A stretch of DNA of 64,000 bases from Triglochin maritima (GCA_963682175.1 OY821781.1:38081254-38145253); one strand, 5' to 3'. Counted from the first letter of the stretch, positions 1 through 11,366 are shown. Numbers and translations are program-made. Notes: a model not told the origin generated them from the sequence alone.

Positions 1-159
1 GTTGATTTGTGCTACGTTTATGCCTAAAACAATGGTAAACATGGAACACTCAAGCAATGTACAAGAACAGTTAATAACTTTTGTTGATCATTTCTCTTTC
101 TGTGTAATCTAAACAGTTATATGTTCTAATTAACTTATCGAGTCCATCTGATTAACTTA

Positions 160-719
160 TCGAGATTCTTAGATAGGATTCCGTAATAGTCTAGATTCTA
201 AGTGGAAATATAAGAATTGTAATTCCTAAAAAAATAAAATTCGTTTGGATAGAAAAAAAAATCTTACTCGTGATTTTAAATGTTAAATGATCAGTATGTT
301 CTTAGATTTTAATGTTACTATTTTTTTACTAAGGTTGAATATTTATGTTTACAACTATATGTTTTTAATATTAGTTTGTAATATTAAAAATTATCATAAA
401 ATATAATATATATGATATTTACCTAATAAATATCGTAAAATATTAGTTTCTAATTACAAATTTATCGATTAAAAATATTAAAATATGAGACTATTATGAT
501 AAATACAATTAAGGGTAATATGTTAAATGTCATTTTAAAATTTGGATTCTTGCAAGAAGTTAAACAAATTCAGTTTCTTTATTCTATATCAATTTCATTG
601 TTAAGAATTCAGATATTCTTACAGAATCTGGAAGTTGGTTTCCATTTGGAAATCTCAATTAGATTCTTACCTGATTTTTGCTGGAATTCGAGCTAAGAAT
701 CCAATCCAAACGGACCTTA
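160..719 (+). repeat. MITE-like repeat, copy 1
   Basis: This segment aligns by eye with the reverse complement of 62265-62990 near the other end of the window. Shared landmarks include AGATTCTAAGTG, AAAATTCGTTTGG/AATGG, AAATGTTAAATGA, AAAAATTATCATAAAATA, and a right end reading CCAATCCAAACGG. The outer ends resemble the GTTTGGATTGG-type termini of hAT-like MITEs. No coding capacity is seen. The left boundary is uncertain because that end is degraded. Confidence 0.55.
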
Positions 720-2169
720 ATCAACTCTAACCACCCTACTGAATTCACACTTAGCACTCTCCATAATCTATTATCCCCCTGTTTGGAACTGCACATCCTT
801 GAACTATGTTGGGGTGGGTGCCAAAGAATTCTGAATTATCAAAACAAAAAAAAACAATAATCCAGAATCCCCTCCTATAAATATGATTCGTCTCCACCAT
901 TCCAAACCATCTTCAATACAAAGCGATAGCTAATAGCTGGTGAGACTACTTGTGAGCACTAGTATTTTGTGCCCGTTGGGCTAGCTATAAAGAAAATATA
1001 AAGTGCATTACTTTAAAAAACAATCTTACAATCAAACATCAAATACACAGTAGTTGTATATGAATCTATGATGCAATTCAGAAAAAAAAATGTTCACGTA
1101 ATAATCATTTTAATGATATATAAAAATCATGTAAAACTTTGCTATTTGTCTTAATGTATTTTCTTAATAGTTATTTTTCTAAAAACGAATTAAATTAGTT
1201 GACGAATTTAAATATATTACAAAACTATTGTTATAACACATCATTTAGTTTTTAAAATTAAAAAATTATTTTACACTATCTCATTCATTATAATTAACTT
1301 TTTTTGTTAGTTTAAGTTGATAACTGAACTACAAACTTCGCTATCAATCTCAAAACCAATAACTAGAATTGAGTTTTTCAGTTATAAGTTTTTTTAGTTT
1401 TTGACAAAATATCATTATATTACCATACAATTAAATATATATTAAAAAATTAAAATCAATCTATTTAGTTTTTAAATTATTAAATAAAGAATCAAAATTT
1501 ATATTATTATGGTTTTTATGTTTAATAATTGGTTGTGAATAAATATAGTTTCATAAAACAAATATTTTAATAACGAAACTTGAGTATTTTTTTCTATATC
1601 AAAAACCACAAAACAATTGTGATTAATCAAATTTATTTAGACCAAATACGTTTTTTAGTTGTTTGCGTATTTTATTAAAATTTAATGTAAAATAAAAATG
1701 AAATGATTCAATGACGGTTTTAAAAATAAATTATATATAAAATCACAAAAAATAATTTTATATTCTAGTGGAATTATATTTTATAAATATGTTGTACATT
1801 TTATTTTTCATTAAAAAATAATAATTGCAGTTTTAAGAATTTGATGTATGAGTAATACTCTAGTTGAAATATAACAGATGAAATTTTAAGAATTTCATAA
1901 TATATTTTTAAATATATTGTTCAATACTCATGTATATTAATATAACAATAAAAAATTAAAAACAATTTGATAATATTTATTTCAAAAATAGTTGGCAACT
2001 TTTATAATGCAATGTGATGTTGTAGCCGGAGTAATACTTAAGAAAAGAGTAAATAATTCAGCATTGTGACATTTGCCAAATAATGAAATCTTGTGTTCGC
2101 CAATTATGGTAACATGTTTAATTTCAATGTAAACTTACAACAAAGGTATTAGCGAAAATAAATTTAGGT

Positions 2170-2254
2170 GATTAATACACATTATCTCCTCGCTTAGGCG
2201 GGAGCCTCTTCTGAGGCATTGAGGTTATGTTGATGTTGATTAATACACATTATC
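2170..2254. repeat. Short direct repeat
   Basis: The 17-mer GATTAATACACATTATC occurs at 2170-2186 and again, identical, at 2238-2254. The sequence between is GC-richer than its surroundings. It may be the scar or target duplication of an old insertion; nothing further is visible. Confidence 0.5.
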
Positions 2255-3408
2255 AGCCACCTCGATAAAATTGTATAATATCTGAACAACAACAACTTAT
2301 CGATGATTAGTTACTACCCAAACAAATAGGTATGAACTATGAACCAAAGCAAATGAAAGAGGATTTAATGAACATTCCGTTGGCAAGTTGTAGCAAAACG
2401 TATTTCCAACGAGAAATAGGCATGTGAAAATTGAAAGGTGATGCAAAAATTAGCACCGTAATTTAGACTTTAACACGACTCTCATCGATTAATACCCTCT
2501 TTTGGAGAGATCCAATTCTCTCATCTACAACACCATGCAATATGTATTGTCTAGATTATGTTTTCAGTTTTTCGCCCATTGGGACAATTTGTAGTTACAG
2601 TTTCTCTTTGTTTGAAGATAAAAAATGTAATTGCACCAATAACAATAATAAAAATTGTTGATTTAAATTAGTGAAAAACATAACCTACTTCGCTTGCATG
2701 TTTCAAACCAACTTTCACCTTCAAATGATAAAACAAAAATAATTTCATAATAATTGCAAATTAACGACTATAGTTTTTAGATTTTCAAATTGAATTAGTA
2801 ATTTGACTCAATGAAGCAATATTTTCTTGAAAAAATTTACAACAAAAAATATATAAAAAGCCAAGAAAATTATGAAATGAAATCTGTAACTATAACTTGA
2901 TTATTCCACGTGATGTAGTGAAATTTTAAATGCACATGTTATAGTAACAAATTATGTTGCACAAAGCACATCGAGAAAAGTCATTTTTATTCGTAAAATT
3001 ATGTTATACTTCAATGTTGTAAAAAAATAAGTGCATTCATTTCAAAATAATTACTGCAATTCAACAAAGCAACCTTTAATATTAATTAAATACTAGACTC
3101 ATGTACACAATAGTCGTCAGGTTTCGAATAACGTGAACATATATTTTGTTTGTAGGATCAAAACAAGAAAAAAATAAAAATAGACAAGTAATAATTCAAT
3201 AAATCGTTGCTTTCTTATGTTGATTGACCACCGATTATAAATAAGACCATCCATCCATTTTCGCACATACACCAATGGTCTGATATTGGATCGACTGTTG
3301 AAGTGATTATTACATATCAGATTTGATTAAAAAGCATATTAAATTTCCTAAATGTTGTTGTTTACCTTGAATAAGTGTTTAAAGTATACGTGCAGAAAAA
3401 CAGACAAT

Positions 3409-3784
3409 CGGTCGACCGGATGGAGTGATTCGGTCGACCGGATGTGTGTTAGTTTACCCAGCAAAAGTGTCTGTCGTTTTTCGATCGACCGGAATCTTGG
3501 ATTCGGTCGACCGGGAACACATCTGGAGCTGGGCAAAAAGTTACTGTTGTTTTTCGGTCGACCGGAACCTTGGATTCGGTCAACCGGAAACGTTCGAGGA
3601 GCTGGGAGAAAAGTGCATGTTGAATTTCGGTCGACCGGAACTTAAGTGTATGGTCGACCGATTATACAGTCGCGCAAGCCAGAAAAGTTACTGTCGATTT
3701 TCGGTCGAACGAGACTCCAATTTCGGTCGACCGTTGGAATACAGTTATTGGATCGGTCGACCGATGCACCCGATCGGTCGACCG
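3409..3784. promoter_or_regulatory. Phased CGGTCGACCG palindrome array in Copia U3
   Basis: Twelve copies of the 10-bp palindrome CGGTCGACCG (perfect or one or two changes) start at 3409, 3431, 3482, 3504, 3555, 3577, 3628, 3651, 3702, 3724, 3754 and 3775. The spacing alternates 22 and 51 bp, a 73-bp period carried through five units. Spacers are visibly related (GAATCTTGG and GAACCTTGG; AGCTGGGCAAAAAG and AGCTGGGAGAAAAG) but diverged, whereas the palindromes are kept. The array sits upstream of the TATA box. An enhancer or silencing-target role is inferred, not shown. Confidence 0.85.
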
Positions 3785-3860
3785 TTTGGACCCAGCTCTG
3801 CCCATGTTTTGCACATTACTCCACCCGATTTTGGTGCAACTTATACTTGTTTTGGCCTCA

Positions 3861-3870
3861 TATATAAAGG
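3861..3870 (+). promoter_or_regulatory. TATA box of the Copia LTR
   Basis: TATATAAAGG, about 77 bp after the last palindrome of the array. The identical box is at 8768-8777 in the 3' LTR. Transcription would start about 30 bp downstream; the exact start is not determinable here. Confidence 0.7.
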
Positions 3871-4212
3871 CAATTTCGTCCCCTTTGTATTATCAGTTAA
3901 TTCTATTGTCCACTTTTATGTTCTTGAGAGAAAAGAGAGAGAGAGCATCCTTGTGATTCGGTAGGAGAGATTTTGAGCCGGGTTCTTCGTCGGTTCGTTC
4001 GCGTCACCTGTAAGCATCTCTTGTAATACGTTTCTCTATAGTGGATTTGAGTTGTGTCGTCCGTGGTTTTTCCCGCATTGGGTTTCCACGTTAAATCTTG
4101 CGTGTTTGTGTGGTTTGAATTTTGGATTTGCGTTTTGTTCTCAAGTTTAGCCAACTGGATTCGTGTTTTTTGTTCCGCTGCGTATTTGGGATTGGTTTTA
4201 ATTCCTAACAAC

Positions 4213-4224
4213 TTGTATCAGAGC
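4213..4224 (+). other. Primer-binding site (initiator tRNA-Met type)
   Basis: TTGTATCAGAGC lies 2 bp after the 5' LTR. It differs at one position from TGGTATCAGAGC, the complement of the plant initiator tRNA-Met 3' end used by most plant Copia elements for minus-strand priming. Confidence 0.8.
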
Positions 4225-4273
4225 ATTTGGGTCCGAATTTGGGGATTATTTCTTCAACTTTTGTCAAATACTT

Positions 4274-7200
4274 ATGGCGAATAATTGGAAAATTGAGAAG
4301 TTGAGCCGAGATGTTAATTTCGGCTTGTGGCAAGTCAAGATGCACGCAATTCTGGTGCAGCAAGAGGTGGAGGACGTTCTTGAGGGCATGGATAAGTTGC
4401 CAAAAGAAATGTCCGATCAAGATAGGCAAAAGCTTGATCGAAAGGCGATGTCAACCATCAAGTTGTCATTGTCCGACGAAGTTCTGAGAGAAGTGTTGAA
4501 GGAGAAGACGGCTGCAAGTATGTGGAAGAAATTAGAAGAGGTCTACATGAAGAAGTCACTTGCTAGCCGGATTATCTTGAAGAAGAAGTTGTTCCTATTC
4601 AAGATGAAGTCGGGTATCTCCCTTCAGCAACACTTGGATGATTTCAATGCAATCATCATGGACTTGGAGAAGGTTGAAGCAAGGTTTTCTGATGAGGATC
4701 AGGCGATCCTTTTACTTTGCTCGTTGAGTTCTTCATATGATCACTTCGTGGAGACGATGATGTACAGCAGGACCGACATCTCTCTTGCGGATGTCAAAAA
4801 CGCACTCTCCTCCAAATCTGATATGGAGAAGAGGTCTGATGGTTCTGATTCGAGCAAAAGTGAGGCACTTGTTGCTCGTGGTAAGGGGAAAGAGAGGAGT
4901 TTCTCAAAGAACACCTCTAAGACCAAGTCGAAGGACAAAGATATTATTTGTCATTACTGCAAGAAGAAGGGTCACAAGATATCAGAATGTTTTAAGCTAC
5001 AGAACAGAGAGAAGCAAAGGGGTTCTAGTAGCGGTGATCAGTCACGTTCGAATGTCGCGGAGTCCGATTCTGATTTTGTGTTGGCAGCTACAGGTTCTTC
5101 TGAAGCTTCCGACGGTTGGGTGATTGACACGGGCAGTACATTCCACTTAACTCCGAATAAACACTGGTTTTCATCTTATGAAACAATGTCAGGTGGAATG
5201 GTTATGATGGGCAATGGTGACAGGTGCGAGGTTGCAGGAATTGGTTCTGTCAGATTGAGGACCCATGATGGCCTAGTCAAGATTCTATCGGATGTGCGAC
5301 ATGTTCCGAAGGCGAGCAAGAATCTGATTTCAGTAGGTAGCCTGACTGCAAAGGGCTACAAATTCAGTGGTGAGGATGACTGCATATCCATCACCAAAGG
5401 ATCACTTATTCTGATGAAAGGGAAGAAGTTTGGGCCCGGTAAGCTTTATATGCTTAAAGGAGTAACTGTTGTGGGTGACGCAGCTGTAGCGTCATCGTTG
5501 TCTGGTGAGGAGAATGCCCAACTTTGGCATATGAGGTTGGGGCACATGAGCGAAAAAGGCATGGCGGTGTTGAACAAACGTGGTTTGTTTGGAAGTCAGA
5601 AAATCGGCAGTCTGGACTTCTGTGAATTTTGTGTTTTTGGGAAGCAGAAGAGGGTTAGCTTCTCAGCAGCTAAGCACACCACCAAGGCTACTTTAGATTA
5701 TGTCCACTCTGATTTATGGGGACCTTCTCAGGTTCCATCAAAAGGTGGAGCTCGCTACATGCTCACATTTATTGATGATTTCTCCAGGAAGACTTGGGTT
5801 TATATTCTGAAACAGAAGAGCGATGTGTTTCAGAATTTTCAGCACTGGAAGGTTATGATTGAGAATCAAACAGGAAAGAAGATTAAGGTTCTAAGGACGG
5901 ATAATGGTTTGGAGTTTTGTTCCTCAGAGTTTAACGATTTCTGCAAGGATGAAGGAATCGTGAGACACCGAACCGTACGTCACACACCACAACAGAACTG
6001 AGTAGAGGAACGTTTGAATCGAACTCTCTTGGAGAGAGCTCGATGTATGCTTCTGAATGCGGACCTGACTAAGGATTTTTGGGCAGAAGCAGTGTGTACC
6101 GCTTGTTATTTAGTGAACCGTTCGCCTCACACCATTTTGGATATGAGAACACCGGAAGAAGTTTGGACAGGTGGAGCTTCAGATTTGTCCAAGTTGAGAG
6201 TCTTCGGTTGTCCAGCGTACGCACATGTAGATCAAGGAAAGTTGAATGCTCGGTCGTTGAAGTGTATATTCCTTGGCTACGATTTGGGTGTGAAGGGTTA
6301 TCGTCTGTGGTGCAAGGAATCTCAGAAACTCATGGTTGAAAGAAATGTTGTCTTTAATGAGCTTGTTATGTTACCTTCCAGGAAAGACACTGTTATTTCT
6401 ACTACCGTGTCAAGTGGGACTCCAGTTCAGGTGGAGCCACCGGTAGTGACTGCTGATGAGGATACCGGTGTGACACAAGGAGAGAGTTCGAAATCTGAGG
6501 AAGATGAAGAGTATTTGTTGGCAAGGGACAGAGAGAGGCGGCTGACCAAGAAACCTCGTAGATATGCCGAATCAGTCCTTGCATATGCTCTTAGTGCAGC
6601 TGATGATATTAGAGGCTCTGGTGAGCCGAGCAAGTATTCAAAGGCAATTTCGGCACCCGATTCAGCTGCTTGGGTGGGTGCAATGAATGAAGAGATGAAG
6701 TCTCTTCATAAGAACCAAACTTGGAAGTTGATAGAACTTCCAAAAGGAAAAAGGGTCGTTAGCTGCAAATGGGTCTTCAAGAAGAAAATCGAGGGTATTT
6801 CAGATGTGAGGTACAAAACTCGATTGGTTGCTCGTGGTTTTAGTCAGGTGGAGGGTGTGGATTATAGCGATATTTTCTCACCCGTTGTGAAGCATACTTC
6901 TATTCGTGTTTTGTTGAGTTTGGTTGCAATACATGATTTAGAGTTAGAGCAACTAGATGTGAAGACCGCTTTCCTACATGGAGAATTAGAGGAGCAAATT
7001 TACATGTCCCAGCCGGAGGGCTTTGTGGTCGAGGGTAAGGAGAATCAGTTCTGTTTGCTGAAGAAGTCGCTTTATGAGTTAAAGCAGTCGCCTCGACAAT
7101 GGTATAAAAGATTTAATTCTTTTATGGTTGGACATGGGTACAACAGGTCCCAGTATGACTGTTGCGTTTACCGAAAGGTATTTTCAGATGGCTCTCTCGT

Positions 7201-8176
7201 TTTGTTATTACTCGTAGATGATATGTTGATAGCAGCTAAGGACAAGTCTAAAATTTCTGAGCTTAAGGAGTTGTTGAAGGCTGAGTTTGAGATGAAAGAT
7301 CTTGGATCAACAAAGAGGATTCTAGGTATGGAGATACGTCGCGATCGTACATGCAAGAGTTTGTTTCTCTCCCAGCAGCAATATATTGAGAAAGTCTTGC
7401 ATCGTTTTGGCATGGAGAATGCCAAGTCTGAAAGAATTCCTCTCGCAGCGCATTTTAAGCTCTCGGTAGACTTGTGTCCCAATGAGGAGGAGGACAAGAC
7501 ATACATGTCACGTGTGCCTTATACTAGTGCAGTTGGCAGTTTGATGTATGCTATGATATGCACTCGTCCAGATATAGCTCAGGTGGTCAGTGTGGTGAGC
7601 CGCTATATGTCGAATCCAGGAAAGGAGCATTGGTCAGCTGTGAAGTGGATTCTCCGGTATCTAAAAGGTACAACTAAGCTATCTCTGAAATTCGGTCGAT
7701 CTTCGTATTCATTAATGGGGTTTGTTGATGCCGACTACGCGGGAGACCGTGATAAACGAAGATCTATGACTGGTTATGTGTTTACTGTTGGGAGCACCGC
7801 TATTAGCTGGAAAGCGACGTTGCAACACACTGTTGCTTTGTCTACAACGGAGGCAGAGTATATGGCAGCGATCGAGGGTATCAAGGAAGCTCTTTGGCTG
7901 AAAGGTTTATTTGGAGAGCTTATTCCAGGTCAGAATACAGTGGTTGTTTATTGTGATAGTCAGAGTGTCATTCATCTGACGAAAGATCAGATGTACCACG
8001 AAAGGACGAAGCATATCGACGTCCGTTATCACTTCATTCGGGAAGTTGTTGCTGAAGGAGGTGTGGTGGTGAAGAAGGTGGGCACTGAAGATAATCCGGC
8101 TGATATGTTGACGAAGCCAGTTATTTCGACTAAGTTCATGGTATGCGTGAACTTGGTTGGTTTGAGTTCCGCGTAG
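4274..8176 (+). pseudogene. Copia gag-pol polyprotein with one internal stop
   Basis: A single frame of 1301 codons, broken only by TGA at codon 576 (5999-6001), where the motif normally reads Thr-Pro-Gln-Gln-Asn-Gly; one G-to-T change in the Gly codon explains it. Visible in order: gag with a CCHC zinc knuckle beginning at Cys226; an aspartic protease motif (Ile-Asp-Thr-Gly, Asp285); the GAG-pre-integrase Leu-Trp-His-x-Arg-Leu-Gly-His; an integrase core with HSDLWGP, FIDDFSR and TDNG; reverse transcriptase with KTAFLHGELEE; and RNase H with VDADYAGD and ALSTTEAEYMAA. The usual RT box Tyr-Val-Asp-Asp reads Leu-Val-Asp-Asp here (7211-7222). It belongs to the Tork/Tnt1 lineage. The start is the first ATG after the primer-binding site. 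The stop and the RT change make this copy unlikely to be self-sufficient. Confidence 0.93.
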
Positions 8177-8236
8177 GTGGAGCTAAGACGACGACACAAT
8201 GAGGAAGGAAGTGTTTCCTTCAGAGAGTTACAGGGG

Positions 8237-8281
8237 TTATTCAAGGTAAATGTGGAGATTGTTGTTGTTTACCTTGAATAA
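8237..8281. other. Inverted repeat across the polypurine tract and 3' LTR start
   Basis: TTATTCAAGGTAAA at 8237-8250 is the exact reverse complement of TTTACCTTGAATAA at 8268-8281. The 17-nt loop contains the purine-rich TGTGGAGAT segment and the first bases of the 3' LTR (which begins at 8260). The 5' LTR lacks the upstream arm because that arm is internal sequence. A role in plus-strand priming or integrase end recognition is inference. Confidence 0.75.
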
Positions 8282-9117
8282 GTGTTTAAAGTATACGTGC
8301 AGAAAAACAGACAATCGGTCGACCGGATGGAGTGATTCGGTCGACCGGATGTGTGTTAGTTTACCCAGCAAAAGTGCGTGTCGTTTTTCGGTCGAACGGA
8401 ATCTTGGATTCGGTCGACCGGGAACACATCTGGAGCTGGGCAAAAAGTTACTGCTGTTTTTCGGTCGACCGGAACCTTGGATTCGGTCGACCGGAAACGT
8501 TCGAGGAGTTGGGAGAAAAGTGCATGTTGAATTTCGGTCGACCAGAACTTAAGTGTACGGTCGACCGATTATGCACTCGCGCAAGCCAGAAAAGTTACTG
8601 TCGATTTTCGGTCGAACGAGACTCCAATTTCGGTCGACCGTTGGAATACAGTTATTGGATCGGTCGACCGATGCACCCGATCGGTCGACCGTTTGGACCC
8701 AATTCTGCCCACGTTTTGCACATTACTCCACCCGATTTTGGTGCAACTTATACTTGTTTTGGCCTCATATATAAAGGCAATTTCGTCCCCTTTGTATTAT
8801 CAGTTAATTCTATTGTCCACTTTTATGTTCTTGAGAGAAAAGAGAGAGAGAGCATCCTTGTGATTCGGTAGGAGAGATTTTGAGCCGGGTTCTTCGTCGG
8901 TTCGTTCGCGTCTCCTGTAAGCATCTCTTGTAATACGTTTCTCTATAGTGGATTTGAGTTGTGTCGTCCGTGGTTTTTCCCGCATTGGGTTTCCACGTTA
9001 AATCTTGCGTGTTTGTGTGGTTTGAATTTTGGATTTGCGTTTTGTTCTCAAGTTTAGCCAATTGGATTCATGTTTTTTGTTCCGCTGCGTATTTGGGATT
9101 GGTTTTAATTCCTAACA
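8260..9117 (+). repeat. 3' LTR of the Tork-type Copia element
   Basis: 858 bp, the same length as the 5' LTR with about 17 substitutions and no indels seen by eye. The palindrome array is at 8316-8691, exactly 4907 bp from its 5' counterpart with identical spacing. Several differences between the LTRs fall inside the palindromes (for example CGATCGACCG versus CGGTCGAACG, and CGGTCAACCG versus CGGTCGACCG). Confidence 0.95.
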
Positions 9118-9122
9118 CTAAA

Positions 9123-9600
9123 TAATTGACATCGAGGAGTATATTCTTTAAAATATCAATAGGTCTTTAGGTAATGTATTTTTATTGTAAATTGTCATTT
9201 TTTTTGAGGTTGATCGACCGTTGAAGGTGACAATAAAAAAGTAGTAGTTACTACTTTTCACTTTATAGAGATTGACAAGTAGGGATATTTTAAATTTTAA
9301 ACATAGTCGTTGGCGTAACTGTCAATCAAATTGATAAAATAATAGATTGTGATGCACAAAGTTCAAAAGTATTTTTTATCTCCGCCCCCCCCCCCCCCCC
9401 CCCCCCCCCCCCGAAGTTGATGGGTTTTGTCTTGGAAGTTGATGGGTTTTGTTACTACACATATATATTTAGTAGTGGAGCATTAGTTCTTGGAAGCACT
9501 CATATTCATAATAAAGCTTTGACTAATCTCATTAGTCTCGTTCGTTCTTCACTCCGCACTCTCTGGTTTCCATACTCACGTGTTGAGATAACTCAACTAG
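9123..9600. other. Intergenic spacer
   Basis: No gene seen. It contains the poly-C run at 9385-9412 and, just after it, two copies of GAAGTTGATGGGTTTTGT about 20 bp apart. The last five bases (ACTAG) are the probable left target-site duplication of the next solo LTR. Confidence 0.6.
9385..9412. repeat. Homopolymer of 28 C
   Basis: An uninterrupted run of 28 cytosines in otherwise AT-rich DNA. On the other strand this is a G28 run, able to form G-quadruplexes. Length is unreliable because such runs are prone to sequencing and assembly error. Confidence 0.9.
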
Positions 9601-11366
9601 TGTAATATTCACGAAATAGTGGAAATTTAATTTTTTTTCAAGGAATAACAAACATACCAAAATAGATCACTGAGGACATTACCAAAGATAAACACCAGGT
9701 GCACCAACATATATATCAAATATATAGATCTGAGTTTACTACAAAGAGTGATTACATCAAAAACTATAAGATAAAATATCCATATGTAATCACAACAATC
9801 TCAAAAGATGGGAAAACAGAATCTGATCCCAGTAGCTCTCCTCCGCAGGCACCACACCACCCTCTAACGCCGATCACAGCCTGAAAAACAAACATGAACT
9901 ATGCCTGAGTTTCCAGAAGAAAACCCTGTATGCCAAATCTTTACACATATATGAACAAGACAACAAGAATGAAACATGGCATGAACAATAACCACCACAA
10001 CAGACATCGTCAGCTAAGTTCCCGAGACCTCTCTCCCGGCCATAGCTGATACAACACCTGGGTCTCAAATGCCCTCTCACCCCAACCCCACCAACACACG
10101 TGCACAAAAGGCACCGCCAGTCCAAATCACGGCCAACAACCACACTCTTGTCTCAGTGTTACCGGAGCCACGGTTTTGCATCATATACCAGAGCCACGGT
10201 CTCACAACCACCACATCAAACAACAAGGAAACACAACCACAAGATATCAGGCCGACAGTCTGTGTCATTGCCCAAGGGGGCCGGAGAGACGAGATGCCTT
10301 CAATCAAGCACACACACCGCTATCGGGCGACAGTCTGTGTCGTTGCCCAAGGGGTCCGGAGAGTCGAGACACCTTCAAGCGTACACACAAAACCACGAAA
10401 CACAAAAACAGGCAGAAACGGTCGACCGCAAAAGGCACGACGGTCGACCGGATTTCTCCAATACACACCAACAGTTCTACCGTCCAATCAGACCGGTCGA
10501 ACCAACAACGAACATAACGACCCAACGGTCGAATAAGGTCAATTGGTCGTCGTCCGTTTAGATGGTCGATGCCAGAAAACACAACAAACAAACTGCACAA
10601 CCGGTCGAACGACAAAGGGGCACGTTCGACCGAATTACACCAGTAAAACCCCCTTAACAATCCACACTACACGGTCGACCGAAACAACACTACCGGTCGA
10701 ACGACCATTTAGTTAACTTAAGTCGTCGGTTGGACGAGTCAAACAGGCGGTCGACCGTTTTGATGGTCAACACCCAAACCGACCTACGACAGTACTTTCG
10801 GTCGACCGACAAAGGGGACCCGTTCGACCGAAAGTACCCAAAGGTATCCTTCGACCGGTACGAGGGATATCGCCCAAAATACACTAGAAACGGTTGACCG
10901 AACTCAAACCACTGGTCGACCGTTATAGTGCAGAAAATGTTGTGCAGGTCAGACGAGTCATTCAGCCTACCGTCGACCGCTCTCACCCCCACACTAAACA
11001 TAGGTGAGCGTAAAAACAAGCTTGACATACTTCAAGGCTTGAAGAAGCCTTTGAAGAACCAACGGCGAGCGTCTCCACACACTCCTTCTTCGGTGAACTC
11101 AACGAACACGTTATCCTCGGCTCCGGCAATCTCCTGTGTTCCTCCGAGCGTTGTCGATCACGCCTCCACGACTTCCCCGGGCTGGACAGAAAGGAATGAG
11201 AGAGAGAGAGAGACACGAGAGAGATAGAGAGAGTAGGAAAAGTGAGAGAGAGAAAATCCAAACCTTTAAATACTTTTCCCACAACCGATCTCAGTCGTCC
11301 ATCTCAAACCCTCTCAAAACCAACACCTAACACAATTAAACATTAAGCAAGGGTTAGGATATAACA
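9601..11366 (-). mobile_element. Solo LTR, long-LTR family, copy C
   Basis: The left end (TGTAATATTC..AGTGGAAATTT) resembles the left end of copy A at 13937. Landmarks such as GCCTGAGTTTCCAGAAG recur at the same relative place in copy A. It ends ATATAACA. Flanking 5-mers ACTAG (9596-9600) and ATTAG (11367-11371) match at four of five positions. No protein-coding domain and no second LTR is present, so this is a solo LTR left by LTR-LTR recombination. In its own (minus) orientation a TATTTAAAGG box and a CT-rich leader lie near the right end, upstream of the palindrome array. The family, probably Ty3-like from LTR length alone, cannot be proved here. Confidence 0.75.
10419..10979. promoter_or_regulatory. 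CGGTCGACCG palindrome array in solo LTR C
   Basis: About twenty perfect or decayed sites. Pairs 21-22 bp apart include 10419/10441, 10473/10494, 10602/10623, 10672/10694, 10727/10748, 10799/10821 and 10891/10913. Many members are decayed (CGGTCGAACG, CGTTCGACCG, CGGTTGACCG), consistent with this being the most degraded copy of the family. Confidence 0.75.

Larger units (their letters stand above)
1..3352. other. AT-rich intergenic DNA
   Basis: No open reading frame with recognisable protein similarity, no splice-supported exon and no RNA gene seen on either strand. The stretch is strongly AT-rich with many short poly-A and poly-T runs. It holds a MITE-like repeat near its left end and a short direct repeat near 2170-2254, listed separately. 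The last five bases (3348-3352, CTAAA) are the target-site duplication of the Copia element that follows. Confidence 0.6.
3353..4210 (+). repeat. 5' LTR of the Tork-type Copia element
   Basis: Starts TGTTGTTG and ends CCTAACA. The matching 3' LTR is 8260-9117, the same length. The U3 part holds the CGGTCGACCG array (3409-3784), and the TATA box TATATAAAGG lies at 3861-3870. A purine-rich GAGAGAGAG stretch lies downstream near 3930. Open frames across the array, rich in Arg-Ser-Thr-Gly and Gly-Arg-Pro, are by-products of the palindrome repeats and not genes. Confidence 0.95.
3353..9117 (+). mobile_element. Copia LTR retrotransposon, Tork/Tnt1 type, nearly intact
   Basis: A complete 5765-bp element: 858-bp LTRs (TG..CA) at both ends, a primer-binding site next to the 5' LTR, and a gag-protease-integrase-RT-RNase H polyprotein in Copia order. 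It is flanked by a perfect 5-bp target-site duplication, CTAAA, at 3348-3352 and 9118-9122. By eye the LTRs differ at about 17 of 858 positions (about 2%), implying a fairly recent insertion. The polyprotein frame is open over 1301 codons apart from one in-frame TGA at 5999-6001, so this copy is probably non-autonomous but could be mobilised by relatives. No other element is nested in it. Confidence 0.95.

Noticed and set aside
3409..3784. Repeat-spacer layout reminiscent of a CRISPR array
   Set aside because: The repeats are 10-bp palindromes with spacers that are diverged copies of each other, inside a plant LTR with no cas genes; it is a tandem array, not CRISPR.
3425..3964. Open frames of 100-180 codons rich in Arg-Pro, Asp-Arg and Ser-Thr-Gly across the palindrome arrays (also at 8332, 10069, 15557, 34094 and 23705)
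   Set aside because: They follow from CGGTCGACCG lacking stop codons in most frames; no family similarity and no conserved start.
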